Positions 32,054-39,883 of a stretch of DNA of 64,000 nt are shown in pieces. The position numbers and the translations under genes were made by a program. This DNA is from Lacrimispora defluvii (lineage in GTDB: Bacteria; Bacillota; Clostridia; Lachnospirales; Lachnospiraceae): positions 1 through 64,000 of the forward strand of contig JAAOXG010000003.1 of assembly GCA_013036995.1 (NCBI GenBank), read 5' to 3'. The notes under the pieces were generated by a model, which was given only the letters and a program-made list of their open reading frames with translations, did no database searches and was not told where the DNA came from. Each line of letters starts with the position of its first letter. Positions within the stretch are counted from its first letter, which is position 1.

Positions 32054-32682
32054 TCATTCAAAAATTTTACTTTCTTCCTTTAGGTACTTCATTAATGACG
32101 AATATTTCACCGTTGGGATTAAAAACAGACTGAAAAAGATTAATAAAACAATCCTAAGGAACCATGCCATAGGGAAAGGAACCGACATTACATTTGGTAA
32201 GAATGTCATAACTCCTAACAAGGTTATCATAAAAACAGCCCAAGTGTATGCTCGTCTGACTGTCTTATAGATGCTTAGTTTATCGTGTATATCTGTATGC
32301 AATTCAAATGGTTTCCCATCTTGTTTTTTCTCTAAAATCAAAAGTTCCTTATTGAGCCCACCGGGTGATGTAGCGATTTGCCCCATACCTTTTGCATATG
32401 GCCTCCACAACACTTTTCCATAGGAAATATTAAGGTAGATATTTTTTGTAAAAGTATGAAATCCCATACTTTCAAGATACCTGCGATAGTCTTTTGCTTT
32501 GGAATAAGACTGATTTCCTACAAACTCTATCGCATATTCGTATTCATTAGGTGAGCATTCATCAAAAACATAGGTTAGCTTTCCACATTTCTTTAGCCGA
32601 TAACCATCCTTGGCCATACGGTTTAACCACTTTTCTTGACCATTCAGAAAATCAAAAAAAATCGAAATACTGTTTTGCTCAT
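32054..32682 (-). pseudogene. DUF2812 membrane protein, frameshifted near its start
   Basis: The expected start, ATG at 32682, overlaps the PadR stop as ATGA. It codes MSKTVFRFF and then meets a run of eight T (plus strand A8 at 32654-32661) that shifts the frame to a stop. One base more would join it to the rest: DFLNGQEKWLNRMAKDGYRLKKCGK and on. The remaining 187 residues match DUF2812 (KAKDYRRYLESMGF, WRPYAKGMGQIATSPGG, KPFELHTDIHDK) with two membrane helices at the end. DUF2812 proteins are regular partners of PadR regulators. Either a phase-variable off state, a true mutation or a sequencing error. Confidence 0.8.
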
Positions 32683-33020
32683 TTAATTCTACCCCCCTTA
32701 ATAACTGTTGATGCCAGTTGCAAAACCTGCTCTATACGTTGCAATTCTTCTTCCGCTTTTTGCTTCCCAATATGAGTTATAAGGTATTCTTTTTTCTTGC
32801 TATCCGATTCATCGTTGAGAGGGGCAATCCATTCTTTCTTAACAAGGGTATTGATTGCACCATACAAGGTACCCGCACCTAAGACAACTCGTCCGTTCGT
32901 CTCCTTTTCAATAAATTGCATGATTCCATAACCATGATTAGGCTTATATACAGCCAAGAGAACAAAGAAGGTTGTTTCCGTCAATGCCCCACCTTTTATA
33001 TTATCTCTGATATATACCAC
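32679..33020 (-). CDS. PadR-family transcriptional regulator
   Basis: 113 residues. Winged-helix sequence LTETTFFVLLAVYKPNHGYGIMQFIE and LGAGTLYGAINTLVKKEWI, YLITHIGKQKAEEEL are typical of PadR proteins. It probably represses its own operon, which includes the DUF2812 gene with overlapping stop and start. A 13-base perfect inverted repeat lies upstream. Start could also be a few codons later (near Met at the LTETT part no Met exists, so 33020 is kept). Confidence 0.85.
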   Translation of the reverse strand: MVYIRDNIKGGALTETTFFVLLAVYKPNHGYGIMQFIEKETNGRVVLGAGTLYGAINTLVKKEWIAPLNDESDSKKKEYLITHIGKQKAEEELQRIEQVLQLASTVIKGGRIK

Positions 33021-33030
33021 TCCTACTTAA

Positions 33031-33076
33031 TTTATTACGTTTACCGTAATAATAATATATCACTAAACGTAATAAA
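33031..33076. promoter_or_regulatory. Operator-like inverted repeat of the PadR operon
   Basis: TTTATTACGTTTA (33031-33043) and TAAACGTAATAAA (33064-33076) are perfect inverted copies, with a third half-site TTACCGTAATAA between them. It lies just upstream of the PadR start and is A/T-rich, so it probably covers the promoter. Confidence 0.7.
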
Positions 33077-33148
33077 TGTCAATGGCTATTCATCCGCTAC
33101 TTATCTCCTGCCTTTATTAACTCCAGCAATCGTTGTATGCTAAATTGA

Positions 33149-33439
33149 ATGAAAGAATCCTTTTCATATCCAAAGTGTACTTCGTGTGGACTTTGTGTCA
33201 GGCAATGTCCGGCTGAGAACATCTCTATAGAAAAGGGAAAGGTGAAATTTCATACTTCCTGTAGTGCTTGCCTCAGGTGCGTTTATTCCTGCCCAAACCA
33301 TGCGATTAATTACCGATTGCTTCACTTTGTAATTATCCCAGGTGGATATGATGTGAAGAAAAGTCTATCAACAAACAGTAATTCTGATGAGAAGCCAAAT
33401 GGAAGAATTCCACCATTCTTCCAAGGATATGTAGAATGA
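33149..33439 (+). CDS. Two-cluster [4Fe-4S] ferredoxin, likely truncated EFR1-type protein
   Basis: 96 residues. Two cluster motifs, CTSCGLCVRQCP and CSACLRCVYSCP, and then NHAINYRL. The tail GGYDVKKSL and the spacing resemble the C-terminal half of EFR1 proteins (flavodoxin plus ferredoxin), but the flavodoxin half is absent: a stop codon directly precedes the ATG and no ribosome site is seen. It may be a remnant rather than a working gene. Confidence 0.5.
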   Translation: MKESFSYPKCTSCGLCVRQCPAENISIEKGKVKFHTSCSACLRCVYSCPNHAINYRLLHFVIIPGGYDVKKSLSTNSNSDEKPNGRIPPFFQGYVE

Positions 33440-33528
33440 GTATATTGACTTTCTGCACAATCCAAGTCAATTTGAGACGTGTGCCCGCCAGGTACACGTC
33501 TCAAAAGTCATGAATTTTGTCATGAAAA

Positions 33529-34185
33529 TCACTTATAAAGCCAATCGCTATAGTTATTTGCTAATTCCTGCAATGCATTGGTAAATCTTCCTACATGAAA
33601 TCCGTCACATACTGAGTGATGCACCTGGACTGATAATGGCATCAGAACCTTATTATCCTGCTCGATAAACTTCCCAATAGTAAATATGGGGGGCAGGTAG
33701 CTTCCATCTGTGTATAGATTTAAGTTAAATCCTGTAAAACTCGTCCAGGGCAAACTTGATATATTGAACGTATTAAGTGGTTGATCCGGTTTCGGCATCA
33801 GATTTTCAGCACTTGAATAACAGTCAATATCAGATATACAGTTTTCATAAAACTGTATAAAAGAATCGCTGTGAATCGTCCATATGCTGGAAAACAGTTC
33901 TTTTTCTTTATTGAATATGGTGTAGCTGGGATTAAGTTCATCCCAAAAGCCTAAATTACCGTCAGAATCAATATTCATACGAAACTCCTGATACTGATTA
34001 ACAACAGTGGTAAGCATATATATTTGAGCTGGATATATTTTTTTGTTCATGCTTTTTAATGCTGTTCTAACACCAGTTATATCAATATTAGAGGTTAAGC
34101 TATAGGTGCAGCACACCTTGTGCATATAGTGATTGTAATAATCCTTACGCACCCAATTATTTATATCAATCAAATTAAAACTCAT
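33529..34185 (-). CDS. cat: Chloramphenicol O-acetyltransferase, type A
   Basis: 218 residues from ATG 34185 (CAGGAGAATT upstream), the usual length. Family hallmarks: FNLIDINNW at the start, the SLTSNIDITGV segment, NPSYTIF, LPWTSFTGFNL and the active-site motif HHSVCDGFH (189-197) with catalytic His. It transfers acetyl from acetyl-CoA to chloramphenicol. It stands alone in the chromosome side, not in the ICE, in A/T-rich DNA that suggests acquisition. Confidence 0.92.
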   Translation of the reverse strand: MSFNLIDINNWVRKDYYNHYMHKVCCTYSLTSNIDITGVRTALKSMNKKIYPAQIYMLTTVVNQYQEFRMNIDSDGNLGFWDELNPSYTIFNKEKELFSSIWTIHSDSFIQFYENCISDIDCYSSAENLMPKPDQPLNTFNISSLPWTSFTGFNLNLYTDGSYLPPIFTIGKFIEQDNKVLMPLSVQVHHSVCDGFHVGRFTNALQELANNYSDWLYK

Positions 34186-34214
34186 AATAATTCTCCTGGC
34201 TTTCAATTATTTTA

Positions 34215-34272
34215 CGTGCAAAAGCTTATGCTATGCACGATAAAGAAATTGTTGATACCATTGTTTATACAT
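34215..34272 (-). promoter_or_regulatory. Possible leader ORF and hairpin before the cat gene
   Basis: On the minus strand a 13-codon ORF (34272-34231, MYKQWYQQFLYRA) is followed by a hairpin whose arms are CGTGCA and TGCACG (34215-34239). The stop codon falls inside the hairpin. Inducible cat genes use a leader peptide and a hairpin, but there the hairpin covers the cat ribosome site, which this one does not. Confidence 0.3.
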
Positions 34273-34560
34273 CCCTTTCCGATTATACTGTAATAAAGTA
34301 TTATACCGCATTCGTTCATAAAATACAAAGCCTGCCAATGATATAATCAGCGGAATCAACACTCTGCAAATATCCTTCCATGAAACTCCTTTCATATTGT
34401 TGGCTTATACCTGTTTGTACACGGGTATGGAATTTACTATCGAATGTAATATGATAAAGAGATGTAAAATAGAAAATACAAGACTTTTTATATTTTCTAT
34501 GATAAACTTTACATGTAAGTTTACTTGTCAGAGGACTTATAATCATCATGATTATTTAAG
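34273..34560. other. A/T-rich intergenic stretch
   Basis: About 290 bases before the GNAT gene. Two TATAAT-like boxes on the minus strand (near 34282-34310) could drive the cat gene. Short open frames on both strands have no ribosome sites or recognisable sequence. I see no gene here. Confidence 0.5.
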
Positions 34561-34595
34561 TGGGATAAGATCTAAAAAGATCTTGTCCCATTTTT
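34561..34595 (+). terminator. Intrinsic terminator
   Basis: Arms TGGGATAAGATCT and AGATCTTGTCCCA (one G-T pair) with a four-base loop, then TTTTT. It lies 30 bases before the GNAT gene and has no clear plus-strand gene before it, so it may be an attenuator of that gene or the end of a lost one. Confidence 0.7.
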
Positions 34596-34626
34596 ACTGA
34601 ATATAAAATAAAGGAGGACAAAAGAA

Positions 34627-35166
34627 ATGTATATAGAAACAGACAGGCTGATTATCCGAAACTTTAAAGAAAAGGACGCGGCAGGTTTATACGAGTACCT
34701 TGCCGCACCACCTGTACACTGCTTTTACAGCGAAAAAGTAAATTCTTACGAAGAAGCCGTAAAAAAAGTAAAAGAAAAACAGAATGGGGATGGTCATGGA
34801 GACTGTTACGCCGTATGTCTGCGTGATACAGATTTTATCATTGGAGAAATATTTACAATGAAAGAACACCCGGACACATACAGCATTGGTTGGAATTTCA
34901 ATCTGAAATATGGCAGAAAAGGTTATGCAAAGGAAGCGGCCGAGGCCGTTATTAACAATCTTTTTGAAAACGATGCAAGAAGAGTCTATGCCTACGCAGA
35001 AGATGATAATCTCCCCTCCCAGAAACTTTGTGAACGCCTTGGAATGAGGCGGGAAGGTTTATTTGTTGAATTTATTTCATTTGTAAATAATCCCGACGGA
35101 ACACCGCTTTATGAAAACACATATCAGTATGCTGTTCTAAAGAAAGAATGGAAAAAATTGAATTGA
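34627..35166 (+). CDS. GNAT-family acetyltransferase (RimJ/RimL type)
   Basis: 179 residues, AAGGAGG upstream. IETDRLIIRNFKEKDA at the start, GWNFNLKYGRKGYAKEAAEA as the acetyl-CoA loop (R/Q-x-x-G-x-G/A type), ARRVYAYAEDDNLPSQKLCERLGMRREG as motif B: the RimJ/RimL-like group that acetylates protein N-termini or small amines. The substrate is unknown. Its end overlaps no other gene; the CooS-like gene starts 50 bases on and may be read with it. Confidence 0.85.
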   Translation: MYIETDRLIIRNFKEKDAAGLYEYLAAPPVHCFYSEKVNSYEEAVKKVKEKQNGDGHGDCYAVCLRDTDFIIGEIFTMKEHPDTYSIGWNFNLKYGRKGYAKEAAEAVINNLFENDARRVYAYAEDDNLPSQKLCERLGMRREGLFVEFISFVNNPDGTPLYENTYQYAVLKKEWKKLN

Positions 35167-35216
35167 TTTTTCTGAAATCTGACATACTACCTTTGATTAA
35201 AAGAATGGAGGTCACT

Positions 35217-37127
35217 ATGTCAAATGCAGTTTTAGAAAAACCAAAAGATCGTGTGAGTTATCACGATTCCGTCGAAGAAATGCTGGTACGGATCAGGGAT
35301 GACGGTTTATCCAGCGTATTCTCAAGATTTGATGAGCAGGAAAAGATACGGTGCAAATTTTGTCTCCAAGGCCTGAGCTGCCAGCTATGTACCAACGGTC
35401 CCTGCCGGATTAACGAACAGAAAGGTCCTGAAAAGGGCGCCTGCGGAATCGGGCCCGACGCCATGGCAATGAGAAATCTCCTTATGAGAAATATCATGGG
35501 AGCTGCTACTTATGCCCATCACGCCTATGAAGCATTTCGGACACTGAAAGAAACAGGAAAAGGAAATACTACCTTTCAGATCACTGATACGGAAAAGCTA
35601 AAATGGATGTGCGAAAAAACCGGTATTGACACCAGCCAGTCCATCAATGAGATGGCAACCTGTCTCGCGGAGCTGTTAGACCGGGAAATGAAAGTAAACC
35701 CTGACCAGCACAGCATTATGGTAGAGGTATTTGCTCCGAAAAAAAGGAAGAAAATATGGCATGATTTAAATATTTATCCTTCCGGAATTGAACATGAAGT
35801 GCAAAACAGTATTGCAAGCTGCCTTACCAATGTGGATGGAGACTATGTCTCTCTTGCAAAAAAAGCACTGCGGTTGGGGTTATCCACCATCTATACTGCC
35901 CAGATCGGTCTTGAAATGACTCAGGACATTTTATTCGGTACTCCTAAGCCCCACGAAGTTGATGTGGATATGGGTATTATGGATCCGGATTATGTAAACA
36001 TTGCATTTAATGGTCATCAGCCCTGGATCGGAGCTGCTGCCCTTATGAAAGCGAAAACAAAGGAGTTTCAGGATCTGGCAAAGCAGTGCGGTGCGAAAGG
36101 AATCCACATCGTAGGATCCATTGAAACGGGACAGGAACTGCTTCAGAGATTTGAAATGGATGATGTTTTTGTAGGACTGATGGGAAACTGGCTGGCCATT
36201 GAACCGTTCCTGGCTACCGGTACCGTGGATGCCTTTGTCATGGAGGAAAACTGCTCTCCGCCTGCCATTGATCAATATGCGGAAAAATACCAGGTTGCAC
36301 TTGTCAGTGTCAGCACCATCATCGGCGTCCCCGGAACGGAGCATGAGATGCCTTACTATCCTCAAAAAGCGGAAGAAATGGCGGATAAATGCATTCATAT
36401 TGCAATTGAGAACTTCAAAAAAAGACATGGTAAAATAAAACCTATGGTACCCCGGCATGTTCAGAAAGCAATTGCCGGCTTCTCAACGGAAGCCGTACTG
36501 AATGCAATCGGAAATGATTTACAGAATCTTGTAGATGTCATTGCTAAAGGACAGCTTAAAGGTATTGTAGCGCTGGCAAACTGCTCAACCTTAAGAAACG
36601 GTCCTCAGGACTGGAATACTGTAAACCTGGCAAAGCAGCTGATTAAGAGAGATATTCTGGTTGTCGCCGGCGGCTGTGGAAATCACGGTTTAGAGGTGGC
36701 CGGTATGTGTAATCTGGATGCCATAAACCAGGCAGGCGACGGACTAAAAGCAGTATGCAGTGCTCTGAAGATCCCACCGGTATTAAGTTTTGGAACCTGT
36801 ACGGATACAGGAAGAATCTCCATGCTGGTAACAGCCCTGGCTGACTATCTGGATGCAGATATCTCCGATCTTCCAATTGCTGTTACGGCACCGGAATGGA
36901 TGGAACAGAAAGCTACCATAGACGGTATATTTGCCGTTGCTTACGGTGCCTTCACCCATCTTTCACCGACTCCCTTTATCACTGGTGCTCCCAAGCTTGT
37001 GAAACTGCTCACAGAGGATGTGGAAAGTTTGACAGGCGGCAAGGTAGCTCTGGGAGATGATCCTGTGGAAGTGGCAGAAAAAATTGAAAGCCACATCATG
37101 AAAAAAAGAAAAGCCATGGGGCTGTAA
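35217..37127 (+). CDS. cooS: CooS-like protein with a hybrid-cluster type active site
   Basis: 636 residues from ATG 35217 (GGAGG upstream). The CooS scaffold is plain: N-terminal Cys set C46/C49 and B-cluster pattern C55-C58-C63-C76, active-site region His267 (NGHQP), C346, C456, C487, C528 and Lys565 (EWMEQKA). But the position of the C-cluster ligand Cys295 of C. hydrogenoformans CODH (GxCCTGNE) reads GSIETGQE here, with Glu303 in its place, as in hybrid-cluster proteins and CooS-V. CooS-V was reported to lack CO activity and to act slowly on hydroxylamine. No CooC, CooF or ACS gene is near. Confidence 0.88.
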   Translation: MSNAVLEKPKDRVSYHDSVEEMLVRIRDDGLSSVFSRFDEQEKIRCKFCLQGLSCQLCTNGPCRINEQKGPEKGACGIGPDAMAMRNLLMRNIMGAATYAHHAYEAFRTLKETGKGNTTFQITDTEKLKWMCEKTGIDTSQSINEMATCLAELLDREMKVNPDQHSIMVEVFAPKKRKKIWHDLNIYPSGIEHEVQNSIASCLTNVDGDYVSLAKKALRLGLSTIYTAQIGLEMTQDILFGTPKPHEVDVDMGIMDPDYVNIAFNGHQPWIGAAALMKAKTKEFQDLAKQCGAKGIHIVGSIETGQELLQRFEMDDVFVGLMGNWLAIEPFLATGTVDAFVMEENCSPPAIDQYAEKYQVALVSVSTIIGVPGTEHEMPYYPQKAEEMADKCIHIAIENFKKRHGKIKPMVPRHVQKAIAGFSTEAVLNAIGNDLQNLVDVIAKGQLKGIVALANCSTLRNGPQDWNTVNLAKQLIKRDILVVAGGCGNHGLEVAGMCNLDAINQAGDGLKAVCSALKIPPVLSFGTCTDTGRISMLVTALADYLDADISDLPIAVTAPEWMEQKATIDGIFAVAYGAFTHLSPTPFITGAPKLVKLLTEDVESLTGGKVALGDDPVEVAEKIESHIMKKRKAMGL

Positions 37128-37135
37128 TAAAGAAA

Positions 37136-37176
37136 AAGACCGTATTATTCCTGATGGGAATATGCGGTCTTCTTTA
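37136..37176 (+). terminator. Intrinsic terminator of the CooS-like gene
   Basis: Arms AAGACCG..ATTATTC and GAATAT.CGGTCTT with a short loop, followed by CTTT. Nine bases after the stop codon. Confidence 0.75.
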
Positions 37177-37251
37177 ATGGGAGCCTTGGTTTTGAGTATT
37201 CTTAATTGGGGCATAGTCAAAATCCTATCTGCTGCTATGCCTAAAATTGGA

Positions 37252-37280
37252 TTGAAGCAGACGGTTTTTTGATATATAAT
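37252..37280 (+). promoter_or_regulatory. Sigma-A promoter of the permease gene
   Basis: TTGAAG (37252-37257) and TATAAT (37275-37280) with a spacing of 17 bases, 47 bases before the start codon. Confidence 0.7.
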
Positions 37281-37326
37281 AGCACAGAAGTATAATTACT
37301 ACCCTTTCTACTACTGGAGATAACTT

Positions 37327-38433
37327 ATGAAACAACCCATTTTATTTATTCAGAAAGAACCCGTTCTGACAGCAGCGTCTATTCTGTCTCTGATTTCCGT
37401 TTTTTTAGTTCCCCCCGATTCTGCTTATCTTAATTATATTGATTTTAAGACCCTGCTCTGCCTGTTCTGCCTCATGACCTCACTGAAAGGGATTGAGCGG
37501 GAAGGATTATTAAATGCGGTCTCGATAAAGCTGTCATCTGGAATGAAAGATTTAAAACCGCTGATTTTTCTCCTTGTTTTTACCAGTTTCTTTGCATCCA
37601 TGTTTATGACAAATGACGTGGCTTTAATCGCTCTGGTTCCAATCACCTTGTCTGTACTCTCCCTTTGCGGTCAGGAACGCCATACTGCCCTCGTTGTAGT
37701 CTTGCAGACAATTGCCGCAAACATTGGTTCCAGCCTTACGCCGATCGGGAATCCCCAAAACCTTTATCTGTTTACCCGGTATGAGTTTAGTCTGCCTTCG
37801 TTTCTAAAAGTGACTTTTCCTTTTGTTTTATTCGGAGGAATTCTGCTTTTACTGGTGTGCTTTTTTATTCCACGCTATCCCATCAGCCAGGAAACAACCA
37901 CAGTTCCTGTTATACGAAAAAAACAGGTTTTAGTCTATGGCGCCATGTTCTTACTGGCGGTGGCTGCGGTGCTGCGGCTGATTCCTTATCAGGCTGCTGC
38001 CCTGATCATTCTGGCTGTTACAGCATACCTTGACAGACGCACGCTTTATCAGGTTGATTATTTCCTTCTCCTTACGTTTGCCGCAATTTTTATATTTGTG
38101 GGAAACTTAGCAAGGATTGACTGGGTTTTTCAGACCGTTTCAGGTTTAATCAGAAAGGATACCATGATAACGGCTGCTTTATTAAGCCAGTTTATCAGCA
38201 ATGTTCCGGCAGCCGTTATGCTGTCCGGTTTTACAGCTAATGCTCCCAGTCTGCTTACTGGTGTAAATGTAGGAGGTATGGGCACTCTCATCGCCTCGAT
38301 GGCAAGTGTTATTTCCTATAAACTGTTTGCTGCTGCCTATCCCAAAAAAACTTTGTCTTTTTTAGGCATCTTTACCGTTCTCAATCTTGTTTTTCTCATA
38401 GCCCTGCTATTGTTTGAAGCAGTCCTTTTGTAA
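37327..38433 (+). CDS. ArsB/SLC13-like anion permease
   Basis: 368 residues with about ten membrane segments. The paired motifs MTNDVALIALVPITLS and GSSLTPIGNPQNLYLF, repeated in inverted halves as QFISNVPAAVMLSGF, are typical of the ion transporter superfamily (ArsB, CitMHS, NhaD, SLC13). It is somewhat short for these. The substrate cannot be told; a dicarboxylate or other anion is likely. Single gene with own promoter and terminator. Confidence 0.8.
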   Translation: MKQPILFIQKEPVLTAASILSLISVFLVPPDSAYLNYIDFKTLLCLFCLMTSLKGIEREGLLNAVSIKLSSGMKDLKPLIFLLVFTSFFASMFMTNDVALIALVPITLSVLSLCGQERHTALVVVLQTIAANIGSSLTPIGNPQNLYLFTRYEFSLPSFLKVTFPFVLFGGILLLLVCFFIPRYPISQETTTVPVIRKKQVLVYGAMFLLAVAAVLRLIPYQAAALIILAVTAYLDRRTLYQVDYFLLLTFAAIFIFVGNLARIDWVFQTVSGLIRKDTMITAALLSQFISNVPAAVMLSGFTANAPSLLTGVNVGGMGTLIASMASVISYKLFAAAYPKKTLSFLGIFTVLNLVFLIALLLFEAVLL

Positions 38434-38439
38434 ATTAAT

Positions 38440-38475
38440 AACAGCCAGCGGCTTATGCCAGCCATTGGCTGTTTT
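38440..38475. terminator. Bidirectional terminator
   Basis: Arms AACAGCCA (38440-38447) and TGGCTGTT (38466-38473) with T-rich flanks. It serves the permease gene on the plus strand and the small gene at 38481 on the minus strand. Confidence 0.7.
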
Positions 38476-38480
38476 ATCTT

Positions 38481-38741
38481 TTATTTTAACCGGGAAAGGA
38501 TGTAGGCCGCCTTTTCCTGATCTTTCTTATATACAAAAAGTCTGTAAAAATCTCTTACGTTCCCGGTCCTTCCTAAGATTGGATTCCTTCCATTAAAGTT
38601 ATTCATGGATAAGCGCAAGCTGTTATTGGTAGTTTCAGTCATATAATAGATATTATTTTCTCTCAGCATATTTTTTACCCGAAATAGCTTTTCAAGATCC
38701 TGTGTACTGTATATCTCTATTAGTTTCTTATTAAACAGCAT
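38481..38741 (-). CDS. Small protein of unknown function
   Basis: 86 residues, no signal or membrane part. The start MLFNKKLIEIYSTQDLEKLFRVKNMLRENNI and the later FYRLFVYKKDQEKAAYILSRL resemble DUF2007-like proteins (a single alpha/beta module with a ligand or signal role), but the match is weak. Isolated gene. Confidence 0.6.
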   Translation of the reverse strand: MLFNKKLIEIYSTQDLEKLFRVKNMLRENNIYYMTETTNNSLRLSMNNFNGRNPILGRTGNVRDFYRLFVYKKDQEKAAYILSRLK

Positions 38742-38810
38742 AATCCCGACCTCTCCCTTCCAATCATCTCAGGAACCGTGTTTTTATTTCTTTCCTGTTT
38801 ATTATAACAA

Positions 38811-38848
38811 AAGCGGCTGTCTGTTACAAGCAGGCAGCCGCTTTTTAT
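38811..38848. terminator. Bidirectional terminator
   Basis: Arms AAGCGGCTGTCTG and CAGGCAGCCGCTT, a 7-base loop and T-rich flanks on both strands. It ends the MerR-family gene at 38854. Confidence 0.8.
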
Positions 38849-38853
38849 ATTAT

Positions 38854-39672
38854 TTATATTTTTTTAACCGGATAACAGACTTCTGTTACCAATTCCTCTG
38901 GATTTTGGGTCTGAGCAGGACTGACATGATAGATGCAAAACATGGGACCGTTAAATTCATATTCATTGTCCCTGATCCAGTTTGCTACTGCCAGATTCAC
39001 ATCGGTTATCTGATCATAGCTTCCTTTGTAAACCGCTGATGCTATTTCCACCTCAGGTACCGTTTTAAATACTACGTGCTCCGTATTTTCATAAGTGCCT
39101 TTTACAGACATCTGAATCTCTACATCCACATCACCATCTCTAAAATCACGGTCATGAAATACCGCCAGAGAGTAAGCGGGATCGGATATCTGTAAGTTTA
39201 TGTCATGGGTCTCTTCTCCAAGCCTCTTCCACAGCAGTCCTTCCTGATTATAAGCTGGAATAATATCTCTAACACTGGCCACATATCTTTGGGGCATGGT
39301 TTTTAATGCTACGCTATAATTCATTGCCATATCATCCTTTCTCAGCCTTTGTATGGCTGCATCAAGGAGCATAAGCCGTTGTCCGCTTTCTTTCATTTCT
39401 TCCAGGACTTCCACTCTCCGGATCTCTAAAAATTTTGCAAGTTCTCCGGGATCATCATAGTTTCTTAACAGCTCCCCAATTGCGGCAAGACTGAATCCCA
39501 TATCTTTTAAGGAATTAATCCTGACCGCTTTTAAAAGCTGGTCCTCGCTGTAATAGCGGTATCCGGTAAAATGATCGGTGCTCCTTGGCGTCATCAGTCC
39601 GATCTCGTCGTAATGGCGGAGCATTCGGATACTGATTCTTGACAATTTAGAAAAATCTCCTATTTTCAGCAT
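38854..39672 (-). CDS. MerR-family regulator with GyrI-like effector domain
   Basis: 272 residues. N-terminal MerR HTH (IGDFSKLSRISIRMLRHYDEIGLM, then GYRYYSEDQL), a linker helix (80-115), and a C-terminal GyrI/BmrR-like ligand-binding domain (YSVALKTMPQRYVASVRD, AVYKGSYDQITDVNLAVANWI). Such proteins bind hydrophobic cations or drugs and activate efflux or their own gene. No efflux gene is next to it. A dyad CTCACATT/AATGTGAG lies upstream. Confidence 0.88.
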   Translation of the reverse strand: MLKIGDFSKLSRISIRMLRHYDEIGLMTPRSTDHFTGYRYYSEDQLLKAVRINSLKDMGFSLAAIGELLRNYDDPGELAKFLEIRRVEVLEEMKESGQRLMLLDAAIQRLRKDDMAMNYSVALKTMPQRYVASVRDIIPAYNQEGLLWKRLGEETHDINLQISDPAYSLAVFHDRDFRDGDVDVEIQMSVKGTYENTEHVVFKTVPEVEIASAVYKGSYDQITDVNLAVANWIRDNEYEFNGPMFCIYHVSPAQTQNPEELVTEVCYPVKKI

Positions 39673-39704
39673 GCTTTTTTCCTCACATATATGTTTTTTT
39701 TGAG

Positions 39705-39738
39705 CTCACATTTAGTATAGAGTATACCATAATGTGAG
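39705..39738. promoter_or_regulatory. MerR-type operator dyad
   Basis: CTCACATT (39705-39712) and AATGTGAG (39731-39738) are perfect inverted copies 18 bases apart, with TATAGAGTATA between, directly before the MerR-family gene. It may also touch expression of the divergent lysozyme gene. Confidence 0.6.
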
Positions 39739-39883
39739 AGTCAAGCAACAAATCAAAGTTTCTTCGTGGCGGAATCTAAAAAATATTTCTTTAACGTTTA
39801 CATTTTTAAGACATTTTAGTTTTTATATTACGAATGCATTCAAAACGAAAATAATTAATGAATTAATCAAAGGAGGGCTTATT

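Noticed and set aside
31827-32270. 147-codon plus-strand open frame over the ICE end
   Set aside because: It runs through the tRNA-Ser fragment, the tRNA terminator and into the 3' end of the DUF2812 gene on the other strand.
33149-33439. Ferredoxin gene considered a complete EFR1 protein
   Set aside because: The flavodoxin half is missing and a stop codon directly precedes the ATG, so at most it is a truncated form.
35217-37127. Idea that the CooS gene shows CO metabolism (Wood-Ljungdahl carbon fixation)
   Set aside because: The active-site Cys is replaced by Glu and no ACS, CooC or CooF gene is close, so the gene cannot be used as evidence for CO use.
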